The position numbers and the translations under genes were made by a program. 64,000 nucleotides of DNA. Origin: Ceratodon purpureus (taxonomy: Eukaryota > Streptophyta > Bryopsida > Pseudoditrichales > Ditrichaceae). Each line of letters opens with the position of its first letter. Position 1 is the first letter of the stretch. Positions 1 through 10,299 of the stretch are shown here, piece after piece. Under the pieces are notes generated by a model that had not been told where the DNA came from, searched no databases, and worked only from the letters and a program-made list of their open reading frames with translations. The stretch lies in the NCBI GenBank assembly GCA_014871385.1, contig CM026430.1:17405933-17469932 (forward strand). Reading direction: 5' to 3'.

Positions 1-345
1 TTTTTAATTTTTTTTATTTATCTTTTAATTGACGACCCCCAAACCTACTGTCGTCACATACAGTAGGTCGGGAGGTTTTTTAAAATGAGAGAATTTGTTT
101 GCTCACGAAGCTCCCTCCTTGAAGAGGAAGCATGCCTTGATGGTCATGTGCTGATTCCTTCTCGCTGCCGCAGCCTTGGGCTGCTGTGATCAAGGTCTGG
201 GTGGGGTTTTTTTTTTAATTTTTTTAATTTATTTTTTAATTGACGACCCCCAAACCTACTGTCGTCACAGACAGTAGGTCGGGAGGTTTTTAAAAATGAG
301 AGAATTTGTTTGCTCACGAAGCTCCCTCCTTCAAGAGGAAGCATG
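1..345. repeat. Two copies of a 211-bp tandem repeat with internal hairpin
   Basis: A block starting with gacgacccccaaacctactg at 31 recurs at 242, a period of 211 bp. The copies are nearly identical for over 100 bp, through the segment ending gaagcatgc. Each copy contains an inverted repeat, cctactgt followed by acagtagg with an 8-nt loop. The block sits just upstream of the exon at 462-521 in the outer element. The inner element has its 117-bp array in the matching place. More copies may lie before the window. Confidence 0.8.
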
Positions 346-461
346 CTCACAAAGTCTAATATGTTTTTATGTGTTTTTAAGATATTATTGGGAGCCCTGT
401 CTAGGTTGTGGTTTGATTCTTCATAGTTGCAATTTTTTCTAATAATTATCAATTTGCTTAG

Positions 462-1108
462 GACTCTGACGGTGATCATGTGGGGAGCGAACGTCAGGAC
501 CCTACGCCAGCAGAAACTGAGGTATTTCATTCAATTTACAATTTATAATCTTTTTTTATGTTAATGATTTTGAGTTCTATTCGCCGTCTTCCCTTCTTTG
601 TTTCCTACTCTTTTAATTATGGAAGTTAATCCTCTCTTCATTTCTCCTACTCTAGGTATCATCCGATGCTCCTGAGATGTCCGCCACCTCTCCCATTTCT
701 GTGATCAATGTTTCCGATCTATCAGATTCATTTGATCAGCCTTATTGTACCTGTGATGTAGCCAACCCTGTAGGTGTGGAAAGTGGACCTCTCGAGGTCC
801 ACTCTCCTCAGTACATGCCTACCTCGCCAGTGTACATGCCTACCTCTCCAGTGTACATGCCTACATCCCCGGTTTATGAGCCAACCTCCCCGGGCTATAT
901 GCCCACGTCTCCTCCACAGGGCTCCCCGCCGATGTCTCCACCCTCTCCTTCCTCGCCGATTAGAGTCAGGAGGCCAGCCCATGTGGTCTTTGCTCTGCCG
1001 GCTATTCTGCCGTGCCCTGTCCAACAGACCAGGCGATTTTGGAGGAGGCGCCGTCACTGGAACTGTAGACAGTCTAAGGAGTACTATAGTCGATCCTCAC
1101 GTAGATAG
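462..1108 (+). CDS. RNA polymerase II CTD-mimic protein, 3' exons, outer element copy (partial)
   Basis: Two exons are visible: 462-521 (acceptor ttgcttag, donor gtattt) and 656-1108 (acceptor ctactctag). Both are in phase 0 and align with 15492-15551 and 15656-16066 of the inner copy. The second exon encodes five heptads of the form Y-[M/E]-P-T-S-P-[V/G/P] (residues coded at 812-916). A proline/serine tail and a basic C-terminal segment with RRFWRRRRHWNCRQ follow. Most differences from the inner copy in that C-terminal segment are synonymous, so it is coding and was under selection. Earlier exons lie outside the window or in the repeat block. The stop codon is at the same place in both copies. 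Function is unknown; a nuclear, transcription-linked role is inference from the CTD resemblance. Confidence 0.75.
812..916 (+). repeat. Five CTD-like heptad repeats (outer copy)
   Basis: Five consecutive 21-bp units encode YMPTSPV, YMPTSPV, YMPTSPV, YEPTSPG and YMPTSPP. The canonical RPB1 CTD heptad is YSPTSPS. Tyr1, Pro3, Thr4, Ser5 and Pro6 are kept, while Ser2 is replaced by Met or Glu and Ser7 by Val, Gly or Pro. Confidence 0.9.
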
Positions 1109-1253
1109 TTTTATCAATCACAGATGATGATTGAGTTGTTAAAAGAGAGATGACAGTATGAAGATATATTGTTACTTTCTTTTACATACTTGTCAACTTT
1201 GCATGACTTTCTTCGATTGTGCTTGTTCTCCTAATTTGCGTACCTTCTGGCAG

Positions 1254-4021
1254 GTTACGCAAACACAAGATGTGTTGGTGAAACCATCTTGTCCGTTAAA
1301 CTTGAAGACTGCCACAGAAGGGGAATTGGAACATCAAACCAAATACAAGGTGAACACCAACGCCGTCATCAACAAGCTTAGGATCAAGCCATCGCAGAAG
1401 TCCCGAATGTCGGTGCCCCTGTGCAGGATGATCCCAATGGCAAAGGTCAGACCAGTGGGCGAAGTGGGTGTGCAGCATTTGGAGCGGGAGTTCGTCAAGG
1501 GGTATAGAGATGGCGACCGCGTCATGTACATCTCCATGTACAACAACGAGGAGCAGACACGAGATGTTACGGATGAGGTCATGGCTAAATGGAGCCCATT
1601 GTGGAGGGACGCGAATGATGCATTTGAATCTGAGCTTCTAAGTGACGAGGACTGGTCGCAATTCTCGGGGAAGATGTTTTTTGTCTGGGAAGGTAACCAT
1701 CGCCTCTCAGCATGGCTTCGTCATATCAACAAGCATCATGCAGAGGACCCGTCATGGCACATATCTGTGAACTGCATAGTACTCGATCCACGTGGCCATG
1801 TTGGCAATCTTCTTCACGCAATGCATGACATCAACTGGTAAGTACTGGTTTCTTTTTTCCTGTTTTTTTTTTGTTACTTTATCTCATCTCTTTTATTCAT
1901 CATACGGATTTTGGTTCATTTTCAGGTCGACTGAGAATGACCACGTCAAGAGTAATCTCCCTGCAAAACTATTTCAAATCCGCTCTTTCGGAATGATGAA
2001 GCTGGAGGAATTCAAAGACCTCCTCAGTCCTGAAGAGTATGACGCATGTTTGAAGAACAAGCCACCTAATCCCTCCTGGTTTCCCTTGACAACTAAAATT
2101 TTCATCGCATTTTTGTACCGAGTAAGTCCTACCTCCTCTCTCTATTTGCTTCTTATTATTCAATACTCATGAAATTTCCTAAGTCTGAATTCTCCTTCTA
2201 CAGCGGGAACTCGCTGCGGCCTCCGATGAAGCAGCCAATGCCTACCGCATGAAGACACCCGAGGATGAGCAGTCTGCAAGTGCAGTTTGGGATGTCATGA
2301 ATGAGGCATCAGAGAGAATGGTCGAAGCCATCAAGAAGAAGGACTTTACCAAGTACTTGGCCATTGCAAATCCCAAGAATGGTGACGACTTCCTCAACGA
2401 GGTGACTCACTGATCATTGTTCAATTCACTGTTTCCCATGACTTCCATAATTTCTGTATTTATCTTTTTCAAACTTCGGTGCTTCTTGCAGATTAATCGC
2501 CATTTCAGTCTCAACAGTAAGCCTGAGATGTCAGTGGATAAGCTTCAGAAGATTGTTCCTGCGGCCGTTGAGGCCAAATACAAGGCTCGTTGGTTGAAGT
2601 GGTGGAACTCATCCCCGAGTGCTCGAACGTCTTACAGATTTCTGCCATCTGAATTCAAGGACACCGAATTCGACCCATGGTTGAACAAAGCTTCATTCTG
2701 GGCTGGGGTAATTTTCATAAAAAATCCATTCCAATTCCTTGTTCCTTTGAATTTTTACCATATTCATTCTTCGATGCTACTTATATGAATTTTGTATTAC
2801 AGTTGGAGGAAGCCGTCATCCACGAAGTCGAGGACGTATTCAAGTCTGAGAACCTCGATATCAATTGGATGGCATTTCCTGATGTCCAACAGCCGGGCGA
2901 TTTTGTCGAGAGTTCACGTATTCTCTTGTGGGACAAGGCCTTCCCTACATTCATTGGAAAAAAAGCTGAGAAGCACTTCGACAAGAAGTCCAACTTCGCT
3001 AAATTCCCGGGAACCGCTGAAGTTGTCAAGCGGGTTACTTACCGGTACATTACCTTACTTAATCTCATTTCCATTTCATAGTTTTCTTTGTAATTGTTTT
3101 TTATACTTACCTCCTTCTTGTCTTCCCATAGGTACTTCAAGCGAGAGCTTGTTTTGAAGGGGGCCATCAGCGTTCAGCACCTCCCCAAGTACTTCAAGCT
3201 TTGGACGCAGACATCCTCGGACGAGTATATGTACTCTCCTCAGCAGATAAAAAGGTACAAACCTGCTCACCTGGATGCTGGATGCTGGTATCTTGATTGT
3301 ATTGGTGGTTTCACTATTGACTCCGAGGCGGAAGTCAAGATGCTGCACGATGGGGGTACGGTTGTGGTGGAGGACTCCGTGGATGATGCAGAAGGTCGTG
3401 AAGGAGAGCAGGATCAGTCTTCTGCTCCACCACCAAAGAGAGGGAGAGGAAGGCGACTGAAACCTTTGCGTTCTCGGTCAGAGGCATCACAGCAAACTGG
3501 TGCGGAGTCTTCCGCGCCAACTGAGAAGGCACCGGAGCCCTCTCCGGGTATTGTCGTTACGAACCCTTCTCCAGCTTCTTCGCCGGCTCCTTCATCGATC
3601 AGTGCTTCGGAGATCACCAGAGGTCTCCTTCAGCAGAGGAAGGCCAAACTATATCCTCAAACAACTTCTTCAGCTGGAGCTTCGATTTCCACACATGTTT
3701 CCGTCTTCAACTCATCTGTGGATTCCTTGTTACGGCGAAATAGGAGACAGGAGAGAAAAGGGGGCGACCCGGATTGGATCAAGACTCAAGACTTCATTCG
3801 CAAGGTTTGTTCCTATATTTTGACATCTAATGGATTCTGCCAACTCTACTCGCTATGTAGTTACTAACTCTCCTTTCTTGTTTCCTCTAGTTTGGAGCAG
3901 GCCGCGAAAACGAAGTTCCGGACCGGTGCAAACAAGAGAACCATCTGGGAGTCGACTTGATCATTGCCGACATCCCTGAGAATCTTCCCGTCCCATCCGT
4001 TTCCATTCCCCCCACGAGTAT
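1254..4021 (+). pseudogene. ParB/methyltransferase-like gene, outer copy, 5' part cut by the inner element
   Basis: Exons are 1254-1837, 1926-2121, 2204-2401, 2492-2707, 2803-3044, 3132-3804 and 3891-4021. All have GT-AG signals and matching phases, and exon lengths are identical to the inner copy (584, 196, 198, 216, 242, 673). The first exon carries the ParB-like segment FVWEGNHRLSAW. The exon at 3132 carries a basic AT-hook-like patch PPKRGRGRR. The last exon begins the methyltransferase-like domain (LIIADIPENLP) and is interrupted at cacgagtat by the inner element. Reading on into the insertion gives a stop after a few codons. The remainder of the gene resumes at 21834. Confidence 0.85.
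4013..4021. repeat. Target-site duplication, left copy (9 bp)
   Basis: The 9-mer cacgagtat directly precedes the inner element and recurs at 21826-21834 directly after it. A run of Cs next to it makes the exact border uncertain by a few bases. Nine base pairs is the typical MULE duplication length. Confidence 0.85.
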
Positions 4022-4230
4022 GAGGGAAGCTTGTACGTGAGCGGAGAGCGCAGAGCGGAGAGCGGTGAGCGCAGATTTGGAGAGCGGAGAGCACAGAATG
4101 GGGGACAGAACCTAAAAATAGCACTTTTTTTACTAAAAATAAAATATAAAATTAGAAGATTCGAATATACTTAGTATATTTTTGGAAAGTTACTAATTTT
4201 AGTAACTTTATTGACCCTATAACCGTGGAC
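4022..4230. repeat. Left terminal inverted repeat of inner element
   Basis: The first 80 bases are dominated by GAGAGCG, GAGCGG and GTGAGCG motifs. They match the reverse complement of 21758-21825. A second matching patch, accctataaccgtgg at about 4214-4228, is complementary to ccacggttatagggt near 21707. The inverted repeat is therefore about 120-200 bp with a diverged AT-rich middle. Confidence 0.85.
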
Positions 4231-4605
4231 TAATTACAGTATTTTCATTGAATTTGTAGTTCATATTCTCCTTTCTTGGTGATTAATTTTTTTAACGTGC
4301 ACCAATTACTATGCTCCAGCTCCTTCTAACTAGTTCAGGCATACAGTAATTCCCCTTATCTCCTTAAATTTATATGCAAATTACTACTTAGAATGTTTTG
4401 GTATTGAACCTGTGAACAGGGATCAAGTAACATTTAATTTCATAACATTGCTAGAATTCATCCACTATAGTCTACATGCCTTTCTCCTTTTTTTTTTTTT
4501 TTTTTTAAATTTTTTTGAAATTTGTTTTGTATTTTTTATAAAATTTTCTTTATTCTATCTATCTTGTTAGAGGGGTCAAAAGCCTCCTTGCATTTGATTC
4601 TCTCC

Positions 4606-4660
4606 TTCATTTTATTTTCACAATCATTTTATTTTCACAATCATTTTATTTTCACATTCA
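4606..4660. repeat. 17-bp AT-rich tandem repeat, three copies
   Basis: The unit attttattttcacaatc is repeated three times between the left terminal repeat and the first gene of the inner element. The surrounding 4230-4900 is AT-rich with long T runs and shows no gene. Confidence 0.8.
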
Positions 4661-4921
4661 ATTTGTTGATCTCCTTCATATTATTTTCAACCTTCATTTT
4701 AAATATTGCTATTCTTTTCTTTAATCTTTTTAATTTCAATTTATATAAATGTTTTTTTTTTTAAATTTTTTTTTTTTTTTTTTTTTCATTCTTTAATTTT
4801 TAAAGAAAAATTTAAATGCTAAATGACCTCTGCTAAACCTTCACATTCGGTTTAGGAGGATGACAACTTTTAAATGAATGAATAGCCGATTTTCAAGGGC
4901 GCCAAGCATCTTCTTCAGGGA

Positions 4922-4929
4922 TATTTAAG
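4922..4929 (+). promoter_or_regulatory. TATA-like box TATTTAAG
   Basis: TATTTAAG lies about 80 bp before the start codon at 5007. The same octamer precedes the next plus-strand gene of the element at 10234, which supports a shared promoter type. No transcription start can be read from the sequence. Confidence 0.45.
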
Positions 4930-5006
4930 ATAAGAGTAGGGAATGTCTCTGCCTCTTTTGTATTGGTGTTATGTGAAGCTCTTTTCCGTAGTGCGGGACA
5001 GCAGCT

Positions 5007-5459
5007 ATGGAAGACGTCAGAGATATTGTTGTTTCACTCGCTGACGATGTTTGTCCATTTCAACCATATGTTGAGGTGGAGGACGAAGAAGAGGTGATGG
5101 CCAACAGCCAAGGGCGTCCGTCGACATCGGATGTTGCGGTACAACCGGATGTAAGAGCTGACCCTCCACGTTCAGAAAATTCGGATGAAATCATAGTGCT
5201 AGAGAAGGACACAGATGTGCCTTTGCAACCACATGCATACTCGAGGGTTGGAAAGATCCCAAGGGGAACCTATTCCAGGGAATCAGTTAATCGGAGGCGG
5301 GGAGGTGGGCCATTGCTGAAACGATCATACCAAGGACATTTGCCAAGTGTGGGAACGAAAGTGAATGCGAATGTAGTTTCTCCTGTAGTACAGTCAGCGG
5401 CTGGCAGTCCTGCTGATAGTGTAGTGGGCAACCCTAAACGTGTTAGGTTCGAAGATTAG
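5007..5459 (+). CDS. Small acidic element protein with SUMO-interacting-type motif (150 aa)
   Basis: A single uninterrupted exon encodes 150 aa. It starts at the first ATG after a TATA-like box, and an AATAAA lies at about 5491. The N-terminal third is acidic (VEVEDEEEV). Residues 62-65 form a hydrophobic IIVL core flanked by acidic residues (SDEIIVLEKD), which fits the consensus of SUMO-interacting motifs. The C-terminal half is basic with SRESVNRRRGGG and a final NPKRVRFED. No enzymatic domain is recognised. It is the leftmost gene of the inner element and converges with the transposase gene, whose stop is at 5714. A role as an adaptor for SUMOylated host proteins is inference. It could also be an unrelated disordered protein. 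Confidence 0.7.
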   Translation: MEDVRDIVVSLADDVCPFQPYVEVEDEEEVMANSQGRPSTSDVAVQPDVRADPPRSENSDEIIVLEKDTDVPLQPHAYSRVGKIPRGTYSRESVNRRRGGGPLLKRSYQGHLPSVGTKVNANVVSPVVQSAAGSPADSVVGNPKRVRFED

Positions 5460-5713
5460 GACATCTAATAACAAGTATATGTTTGCCTTAATAAAGGGTA
5501 CATACCAGGGGATACGAGGTATATAGTGCACTTCTTCAAGATACAATGTATTGAAATAGAATGCAATCAATGTGAACGCCAAAACCTTTAATATAATGAA
5601 AAAGTCAATACAGCTTCTGAATAGCTGACTTAGTACATGGTATATTACTAAAATCATTCACTACGTGACAAATGGCCATTGTGGAAATGGAAGTTCTAAA
5701 GTAGGAGGGCTAC

Positions 5714-8700
5714 CTACTTCTTCGCCAAGGGGTGACGCAAGATTCCACTCTCTAAGAGTAGCTTGACCTCGTTGAAGCTGAAGGTAGGCGCATGGATGAA
5801 AAGCTCCGCTTCGGGATCACGGTTGCAGACCTTCAAGAATATGTAGTATAGGTGCTTACAATACGTGAACTGAGTCTTCCCACGGAACGTAGTCATTGTC
5901 TTCTTGAATGCTGGGCAAGTGCAACCAGGGTAAGAACTGATGGTAATCTGGTACCGTGTGATGTGTGGAGCGACGCCCGAATCCAGCCCAATGATGCAAC
6001 CGTGGCCCGGCTCAGGTATCATGGTGACGGAACGGAGGCGCGCTTTAAGAGATTCGGAGGAGCCCATGGAGAGTCGCTGCGCTTGATTGGGACGAGTGGC
6101 AGTGCGCTTCACCATCTTGCCGTCTCTCTTCCCAGGGTAGCGGTCAGCGTCTGCAGGGACTGGCACTGAGCTGAGATTTGCAGGAGGCGGGGCAGAGGAG
6201 AAGAGGCGTCTTGGGGAGACCGGTTTCTTCTGCGGAAGTTGAAAGCCCGCTGCTTCGAGGGCAAGAATCTCAGTCAGTTTTAGGTTAGTACCTAGTTTCA
6301 CTGGCCAGACCTCAGGAATGGAGGGGAATTCCTGGTCCTTCGAGTAGTGTGCTACCCACTTGCGCTTAGAGCCTTTCACGCAGCGTTCAATATCGTCGGA
6401 GCAGAAGAAGAACTCAGTCTTCTCCACTAGGTTCCTGCGATAGTTAGTCCAGAGCCCAGTGTAGGTCGGTGCAGCTGTGCAATGGGGCCCCCTGACGATT
6501 CTCTCAGTGCACTTCTTCTTCGTTTCAGCTCTTTGGGCCCAGCAGCACTTCGCAGAAAGTTTGTGAAGTCTCGAAATGTGCCACTCCTTCACGTCCACCT
6601 TGGTTTCTTCAACCGCGTTGACATGGCGAATGCCGCCCTTGTTCACAGGTGAAGGTAAAGGGGAATCAACTTCCTGGGCAGGAGGTTGCGTACATTGTAC
6701 CTCGGTGTCGTGTTCGGAGTCGTCTTCCACAATGACGGGCATCTGCATAGGGCGAGCCCTGACGGCACGTCTTGGGCCTCTTGGGCGTGAGAAGTTGGTC
6801 TTATCCGGGCGATGAGACTCTTCGTCAGCTCCGATAAGGACGTCGGCTTTTCGCTTCTGTGAACCGAAGACTTCCGCTCCTGGCATGATAGGCTGACGGG
6901 TGCAGAACTCATCCGCGCCTGGCATATCGAGCATGGGCTTGTCGAGCAGTGTAGGATTTCCCCATTTCTTCGCGTTGCGTTCAGCCATCCGAAGCCTGAG
7001 TTCCTTCTTGGATGGTCCTGTTCCGCCGACGTCACCTTTGAGGAACTGGTAGTAGTTGACAACCTGTAGAAATGCCCGAACGAAATCGTCCACGGTAGCA
7101 ACGTAGAGGTCGTTCCCGTTGTTTCCTGAAGCTTGGAGCCACTTGTTGTGAACTGTTTCGGCGAGGTTACAGGTAGGCATCTCTGTGAGTTCTTCTTTCG
7201 TGAATTTCTGCACATTTGACAGTAGGTGCCGTTAGATTCACGGATTAGACTTTTGTAGGTTAGGGCTACGAAACCAGTATGAAAAACATCAAAACAGAGT
7301 GCAGAGATCGTACCTCGGTCATGAATCCCCCCCACTGGCGGAAGCGGTGGTGCCAGAATGACAGCCACTGATCGAGTTTGATGAGCCCGCTCTCGCCAAC
7401 GACCCCGGTGGATGCCCACCATGCTCGCAACGCGTGGTACAGAGTTTCCGCCTCTGCCATGCTGGTCGCATTCTTGTACTGAGTGCACATCTTCTTGTGC
7501 TGTTCCCAGAGTTCTTCGGGGAAGTGCTTCTGTGTATACGCCACCATGTTCTAAGTCCAGTGGAACAAGCACGACCGCTCCCGGTCCTCCATTGGGTCCT
7601 CTTTGTTGCCATTGCCGTAAAGGATCCGCACTGCATTCCAATTGGCCTGTGCGTTATCCGCCATGAATCCCTTGAAGTTCGGCGCTGCAACGCCATTGAT
7701 CTCCATGACCAGGTTCAGGTTTTTCCAGAAGACGAGCTGGGCGTCCGTGTCCTCGGACTGCATGTCGCAAGTGGCGATTGTCATCACGCGGCAGTAGGTG
7801 GCGTCGTACACATGGCACGCCATCGTCGACCAATCTTTGACGCGTTTGACATGGTCGAACATGATCCATGCGTTCTCCAAATCGCCACCAGCTTGCATAC
7901 GGCTGACCAAGTCGACACCACTGCCCGGACCGACCTCCGACATCTTGAAGACAAAGACTTTGTCACGCATGGATCCCTGACCAGGAAACCTATTCTCCTG
8001 GACATACGCCCAGAGACTGTTACCACGGAGCTTGGTGATACCGTCCATGATTCCGTACCTTACGAATTTTTTGAAGGTGGCAACTTTGTTGCGGATGTTG
8101 GGCGACGCCATGTCTGGGCGACGCCATGTCTTTGCATCGATCCAGAACAGGAACCAGCTCCTCCATCGTCAGCTTCCTCGGTGGTGCATCCTCGGGCTGT
8201 AGAAGGTAGCTCCCGATGAGGAGTTTGCTCGCCTCCAAGACAACGGCGCTCTTTGTTGCTTTGTTGTTCATCTCTACCTGCTCTTCTATTAAGCTACTAA
8301 TCTCTGCTTTAGAGTCTCTGTAGTCTCCTACTTTCACTGGATGATCATGTGTTCCTATGTGAATACACGCTCTAGTCTGATTCGGTTTGCCCACAACGTA
8401 ATAAATCTTAGCCTCGCATGTAGCTACACATGATGGAGGTTCTTTACATACCTTGCACACCAGCGTGGAGTCAGATGGAGGAGGCTGGTCCATGACAAAA
8501 GCTTGCAGGGTACAGCCTTCGAACTCAGTCTCGTTGACCTCGAAGATCTTGGGAACACGCTTGAGGAAGTCACACTCCTGGTTGCTGCAGCGGAGCCATC
8601 CGACGCAGGTGGAACTTCGAAAAGAGAGTCCGAAGTCGTTTTTGATGTTTGTTGTGATGGTCTTCGTCCACAAGTGTCCGTCGTATTGTTTGTCCATTCC

Positions 8701-9408
8701 CTGCATAGACTTGGCGGCGAGCTTAGAGGATCCTGCAGTAGCTGGGGGCAACTCAAAAAGAACCGGACCATCAAACTTCGCAGGCAAGTACTCTACTCTG
8801 TCGTGTCTAATAGTGGAATAGTCTATCTTCTTCAAAATGTTTTTGGACCCACGCGTCTTAGCAATCTCTTTAAGGAGCGGAACAATGCTAACTGTGACCT
8901 GGGACAATGGAGGAGACACATTGGAAGGAGGAGCATCTGCGTGGACCTTAGGCACCAACTTGACGGGACTGACTTCGTCATCAGAAGAGAGAGATATGAC
9001 GGTCGGAGGAGGTTTCTCTACATCTGAAGTCTCGGTACCAGGCTCGACTTTGACTTTGACATCACGAGGTAAGGGAGTCTGAATTGTGCAAGTAGAAGAG
9101 CGACGGGGGGTGAGGATCTCAGTGGATGCAGCCATGAGAGAATCAGTAAGACCATAGACTCTATAGGATCCAGGGAGGAGTCTCCACTGCAACATGTTGT
9201 TCTCATCTCTCACCGAAGGTTGCCCGAGAGTGTGGGTAACCTCGGCAGTAACGTCATCAGAGATCTCCTCCTCTATACTGATGGAATCCTCACGAAAATG
9301 GAATCTGAGACTGAGGCGAAGGGAGGACACCGTAGCTAGACCATCGTCATCTACGCGAAACCTAAGAGGGATGCCCATGCCTTGGGCGTACAGACAGACC
9401 ATCCCCAT
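5714..9408 (-). pseudogene. Mutator-like transposase with FLYWCH/WRKY-GCM1-like finger, DDE core and SWIM finger; two lesions
   Basis: Exon 1 runs from an ATG at 9408 to 7314 and exon 2 from 7207 to 5714, with a 106-bp intron in phase 0. The order is: acidic N-terminus with VISLSSDDE; a zinc-finger-like part with CSNQEC, CKVC and HIGTHDHP; a MULE core with first Asp in HVYDATY, second Asp in FMADNAQ and SCLFHW; a helical segment with ALRAWW and NKWLQ; and a C-terminal SWIM finger CTCPAF...YCKHLYYIF. Two lesions break it. The 16-bp segment tgggcgacgccatgtc is duplicated in tandem at 8099-8130, shifting the frame. An in-frame TAG lies at 7551-7553 just after the CLFHW motif. Without the extra 16 bp the exon is exactly divisible by three, for a product of about 1190 aa. 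An upstream start in an earlier exon is possible. Confidence 0.85.
8099..8130. repeat. 16-bp perfect tandem duplication causing a frameshift
   Basis: tgggcgacgccatgtc occurs twice in direct succession. On the minus strand it duplicates codons for D-M-A-S-P, and because 16 is not a multiple of three it shifts the transposase frame. Confidence 0.95.
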
Positions 9409-9762
9409 ATTCGCAGGCAACTCAGAGATACTAGAAGAAGAACGGAGAAGAGTGAGTGTACTAGCCAAGCTGTATCGCGAGAGCAAAGTGAGAGGAATGA
9501 TGCGTCGCTGTTGATCATTTTATTCAAATTGGAATGTCCATGTGGACGACTAGGTAATGATTCATTCTGCTACGTAACGAATGTATGATTAAAGAGAGAC
9601 GGCGCTAACTAATTATGATGTTGCTTTTTGCAGGCCCATAAATATGTAGTAAGATTTTTAGAATATTGCTTCGCGTATTTCAACGGTGGAGCAGATTCTT
9701 TTTTTTATGGGGTGTGATTGGATTAAAAAGAGCCGTCTATTCCTTCTGCATTTCAAACAATA

Positions 9763-9852
9763 AATATATAGAATTTGAATTAATCAAATTCATGCATTAG
9801 TTATATATTTATAGGACTAATGCACGCATATGATTTATTCAAATTCTATATT
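9763..9852. repeat. Long AT-rich inverted repeat between divergent element genes
   Basis: Arms 9763-9801 and 9816-9852 are nearly complementary over about 37 bp (atatagaatttgaat...tgcattagt and its reverse) around a 14-nt AT loop. It lies in the 0.9-kb spacer between the transposase (-) and the CTD-mimic gene (+). The rest of the spacer also holds an imperfect direct repeat (gagccgtc...ctacatttaaaacaat at about 9730 and 9982). It could be a MITE remnant or a regulatory cruciform. Confidence 0.7.
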
Positions 9853-10233
9853 TTATGCAGTGTAAGGGTTCCTCAATTTTTGAAGATCTAAGTATATGAG
9901 GTCAAGAATTTTAGAACTGTACTTTAACAATTTGAATCGTGATGCGGATTCTGTTTAACATGATGTATTATAAGATTAGAATGAGCCGTCATTTTAATTC
10001 TACATTTAAAACAATGATTATAAAAAGGAGCATGATTAAAGTACTTGATATCAAATCTTTCAATTTAGAGTGCACTTAAATTTATTCCTTATAAATAAAG
10101 GTTGATATTTTAAATCTAGCTTCAATTAAAAATTGTTTTTGATATTCTTAATATAAAGTGGGCAGACAATCTGTCAGTTGTTGAGATTGTATATCAACTT
10201 AGGGTTTTTGGGTTCTTAGTTGGTTGTAATAGG

Positions 10234-10240
10234 TATTTAA
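10234..10240 (+). promoter_or_regulatory. TATA-like box TATTTAA
   Basis: TATTTAAG lies about 60 bp upstream of the ATG at 10300. It is the same octamer as that upstream of the 5007 gene. Confidence 0.45.
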
Positions 10241-10299
10241 GCAGGGAGAGGTTTTCATGAAAGTCTTTTTGTGAGAGAGTCCTTCCTTTGGTTAGACAC

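Noticed and set aside
812..916. A fragment of the real RPB1 gene
   Set aside because: No polymerase catalytic sequence is near. The heptads lack Ser2 and Ser7, and the exon is part of a gene repeated in both elements.
7434..8219. 261-codon plus-strand frame
   Set aside because: Antisense shadow of the transposase catalytic region, which has clear family motifs on the minus strand.
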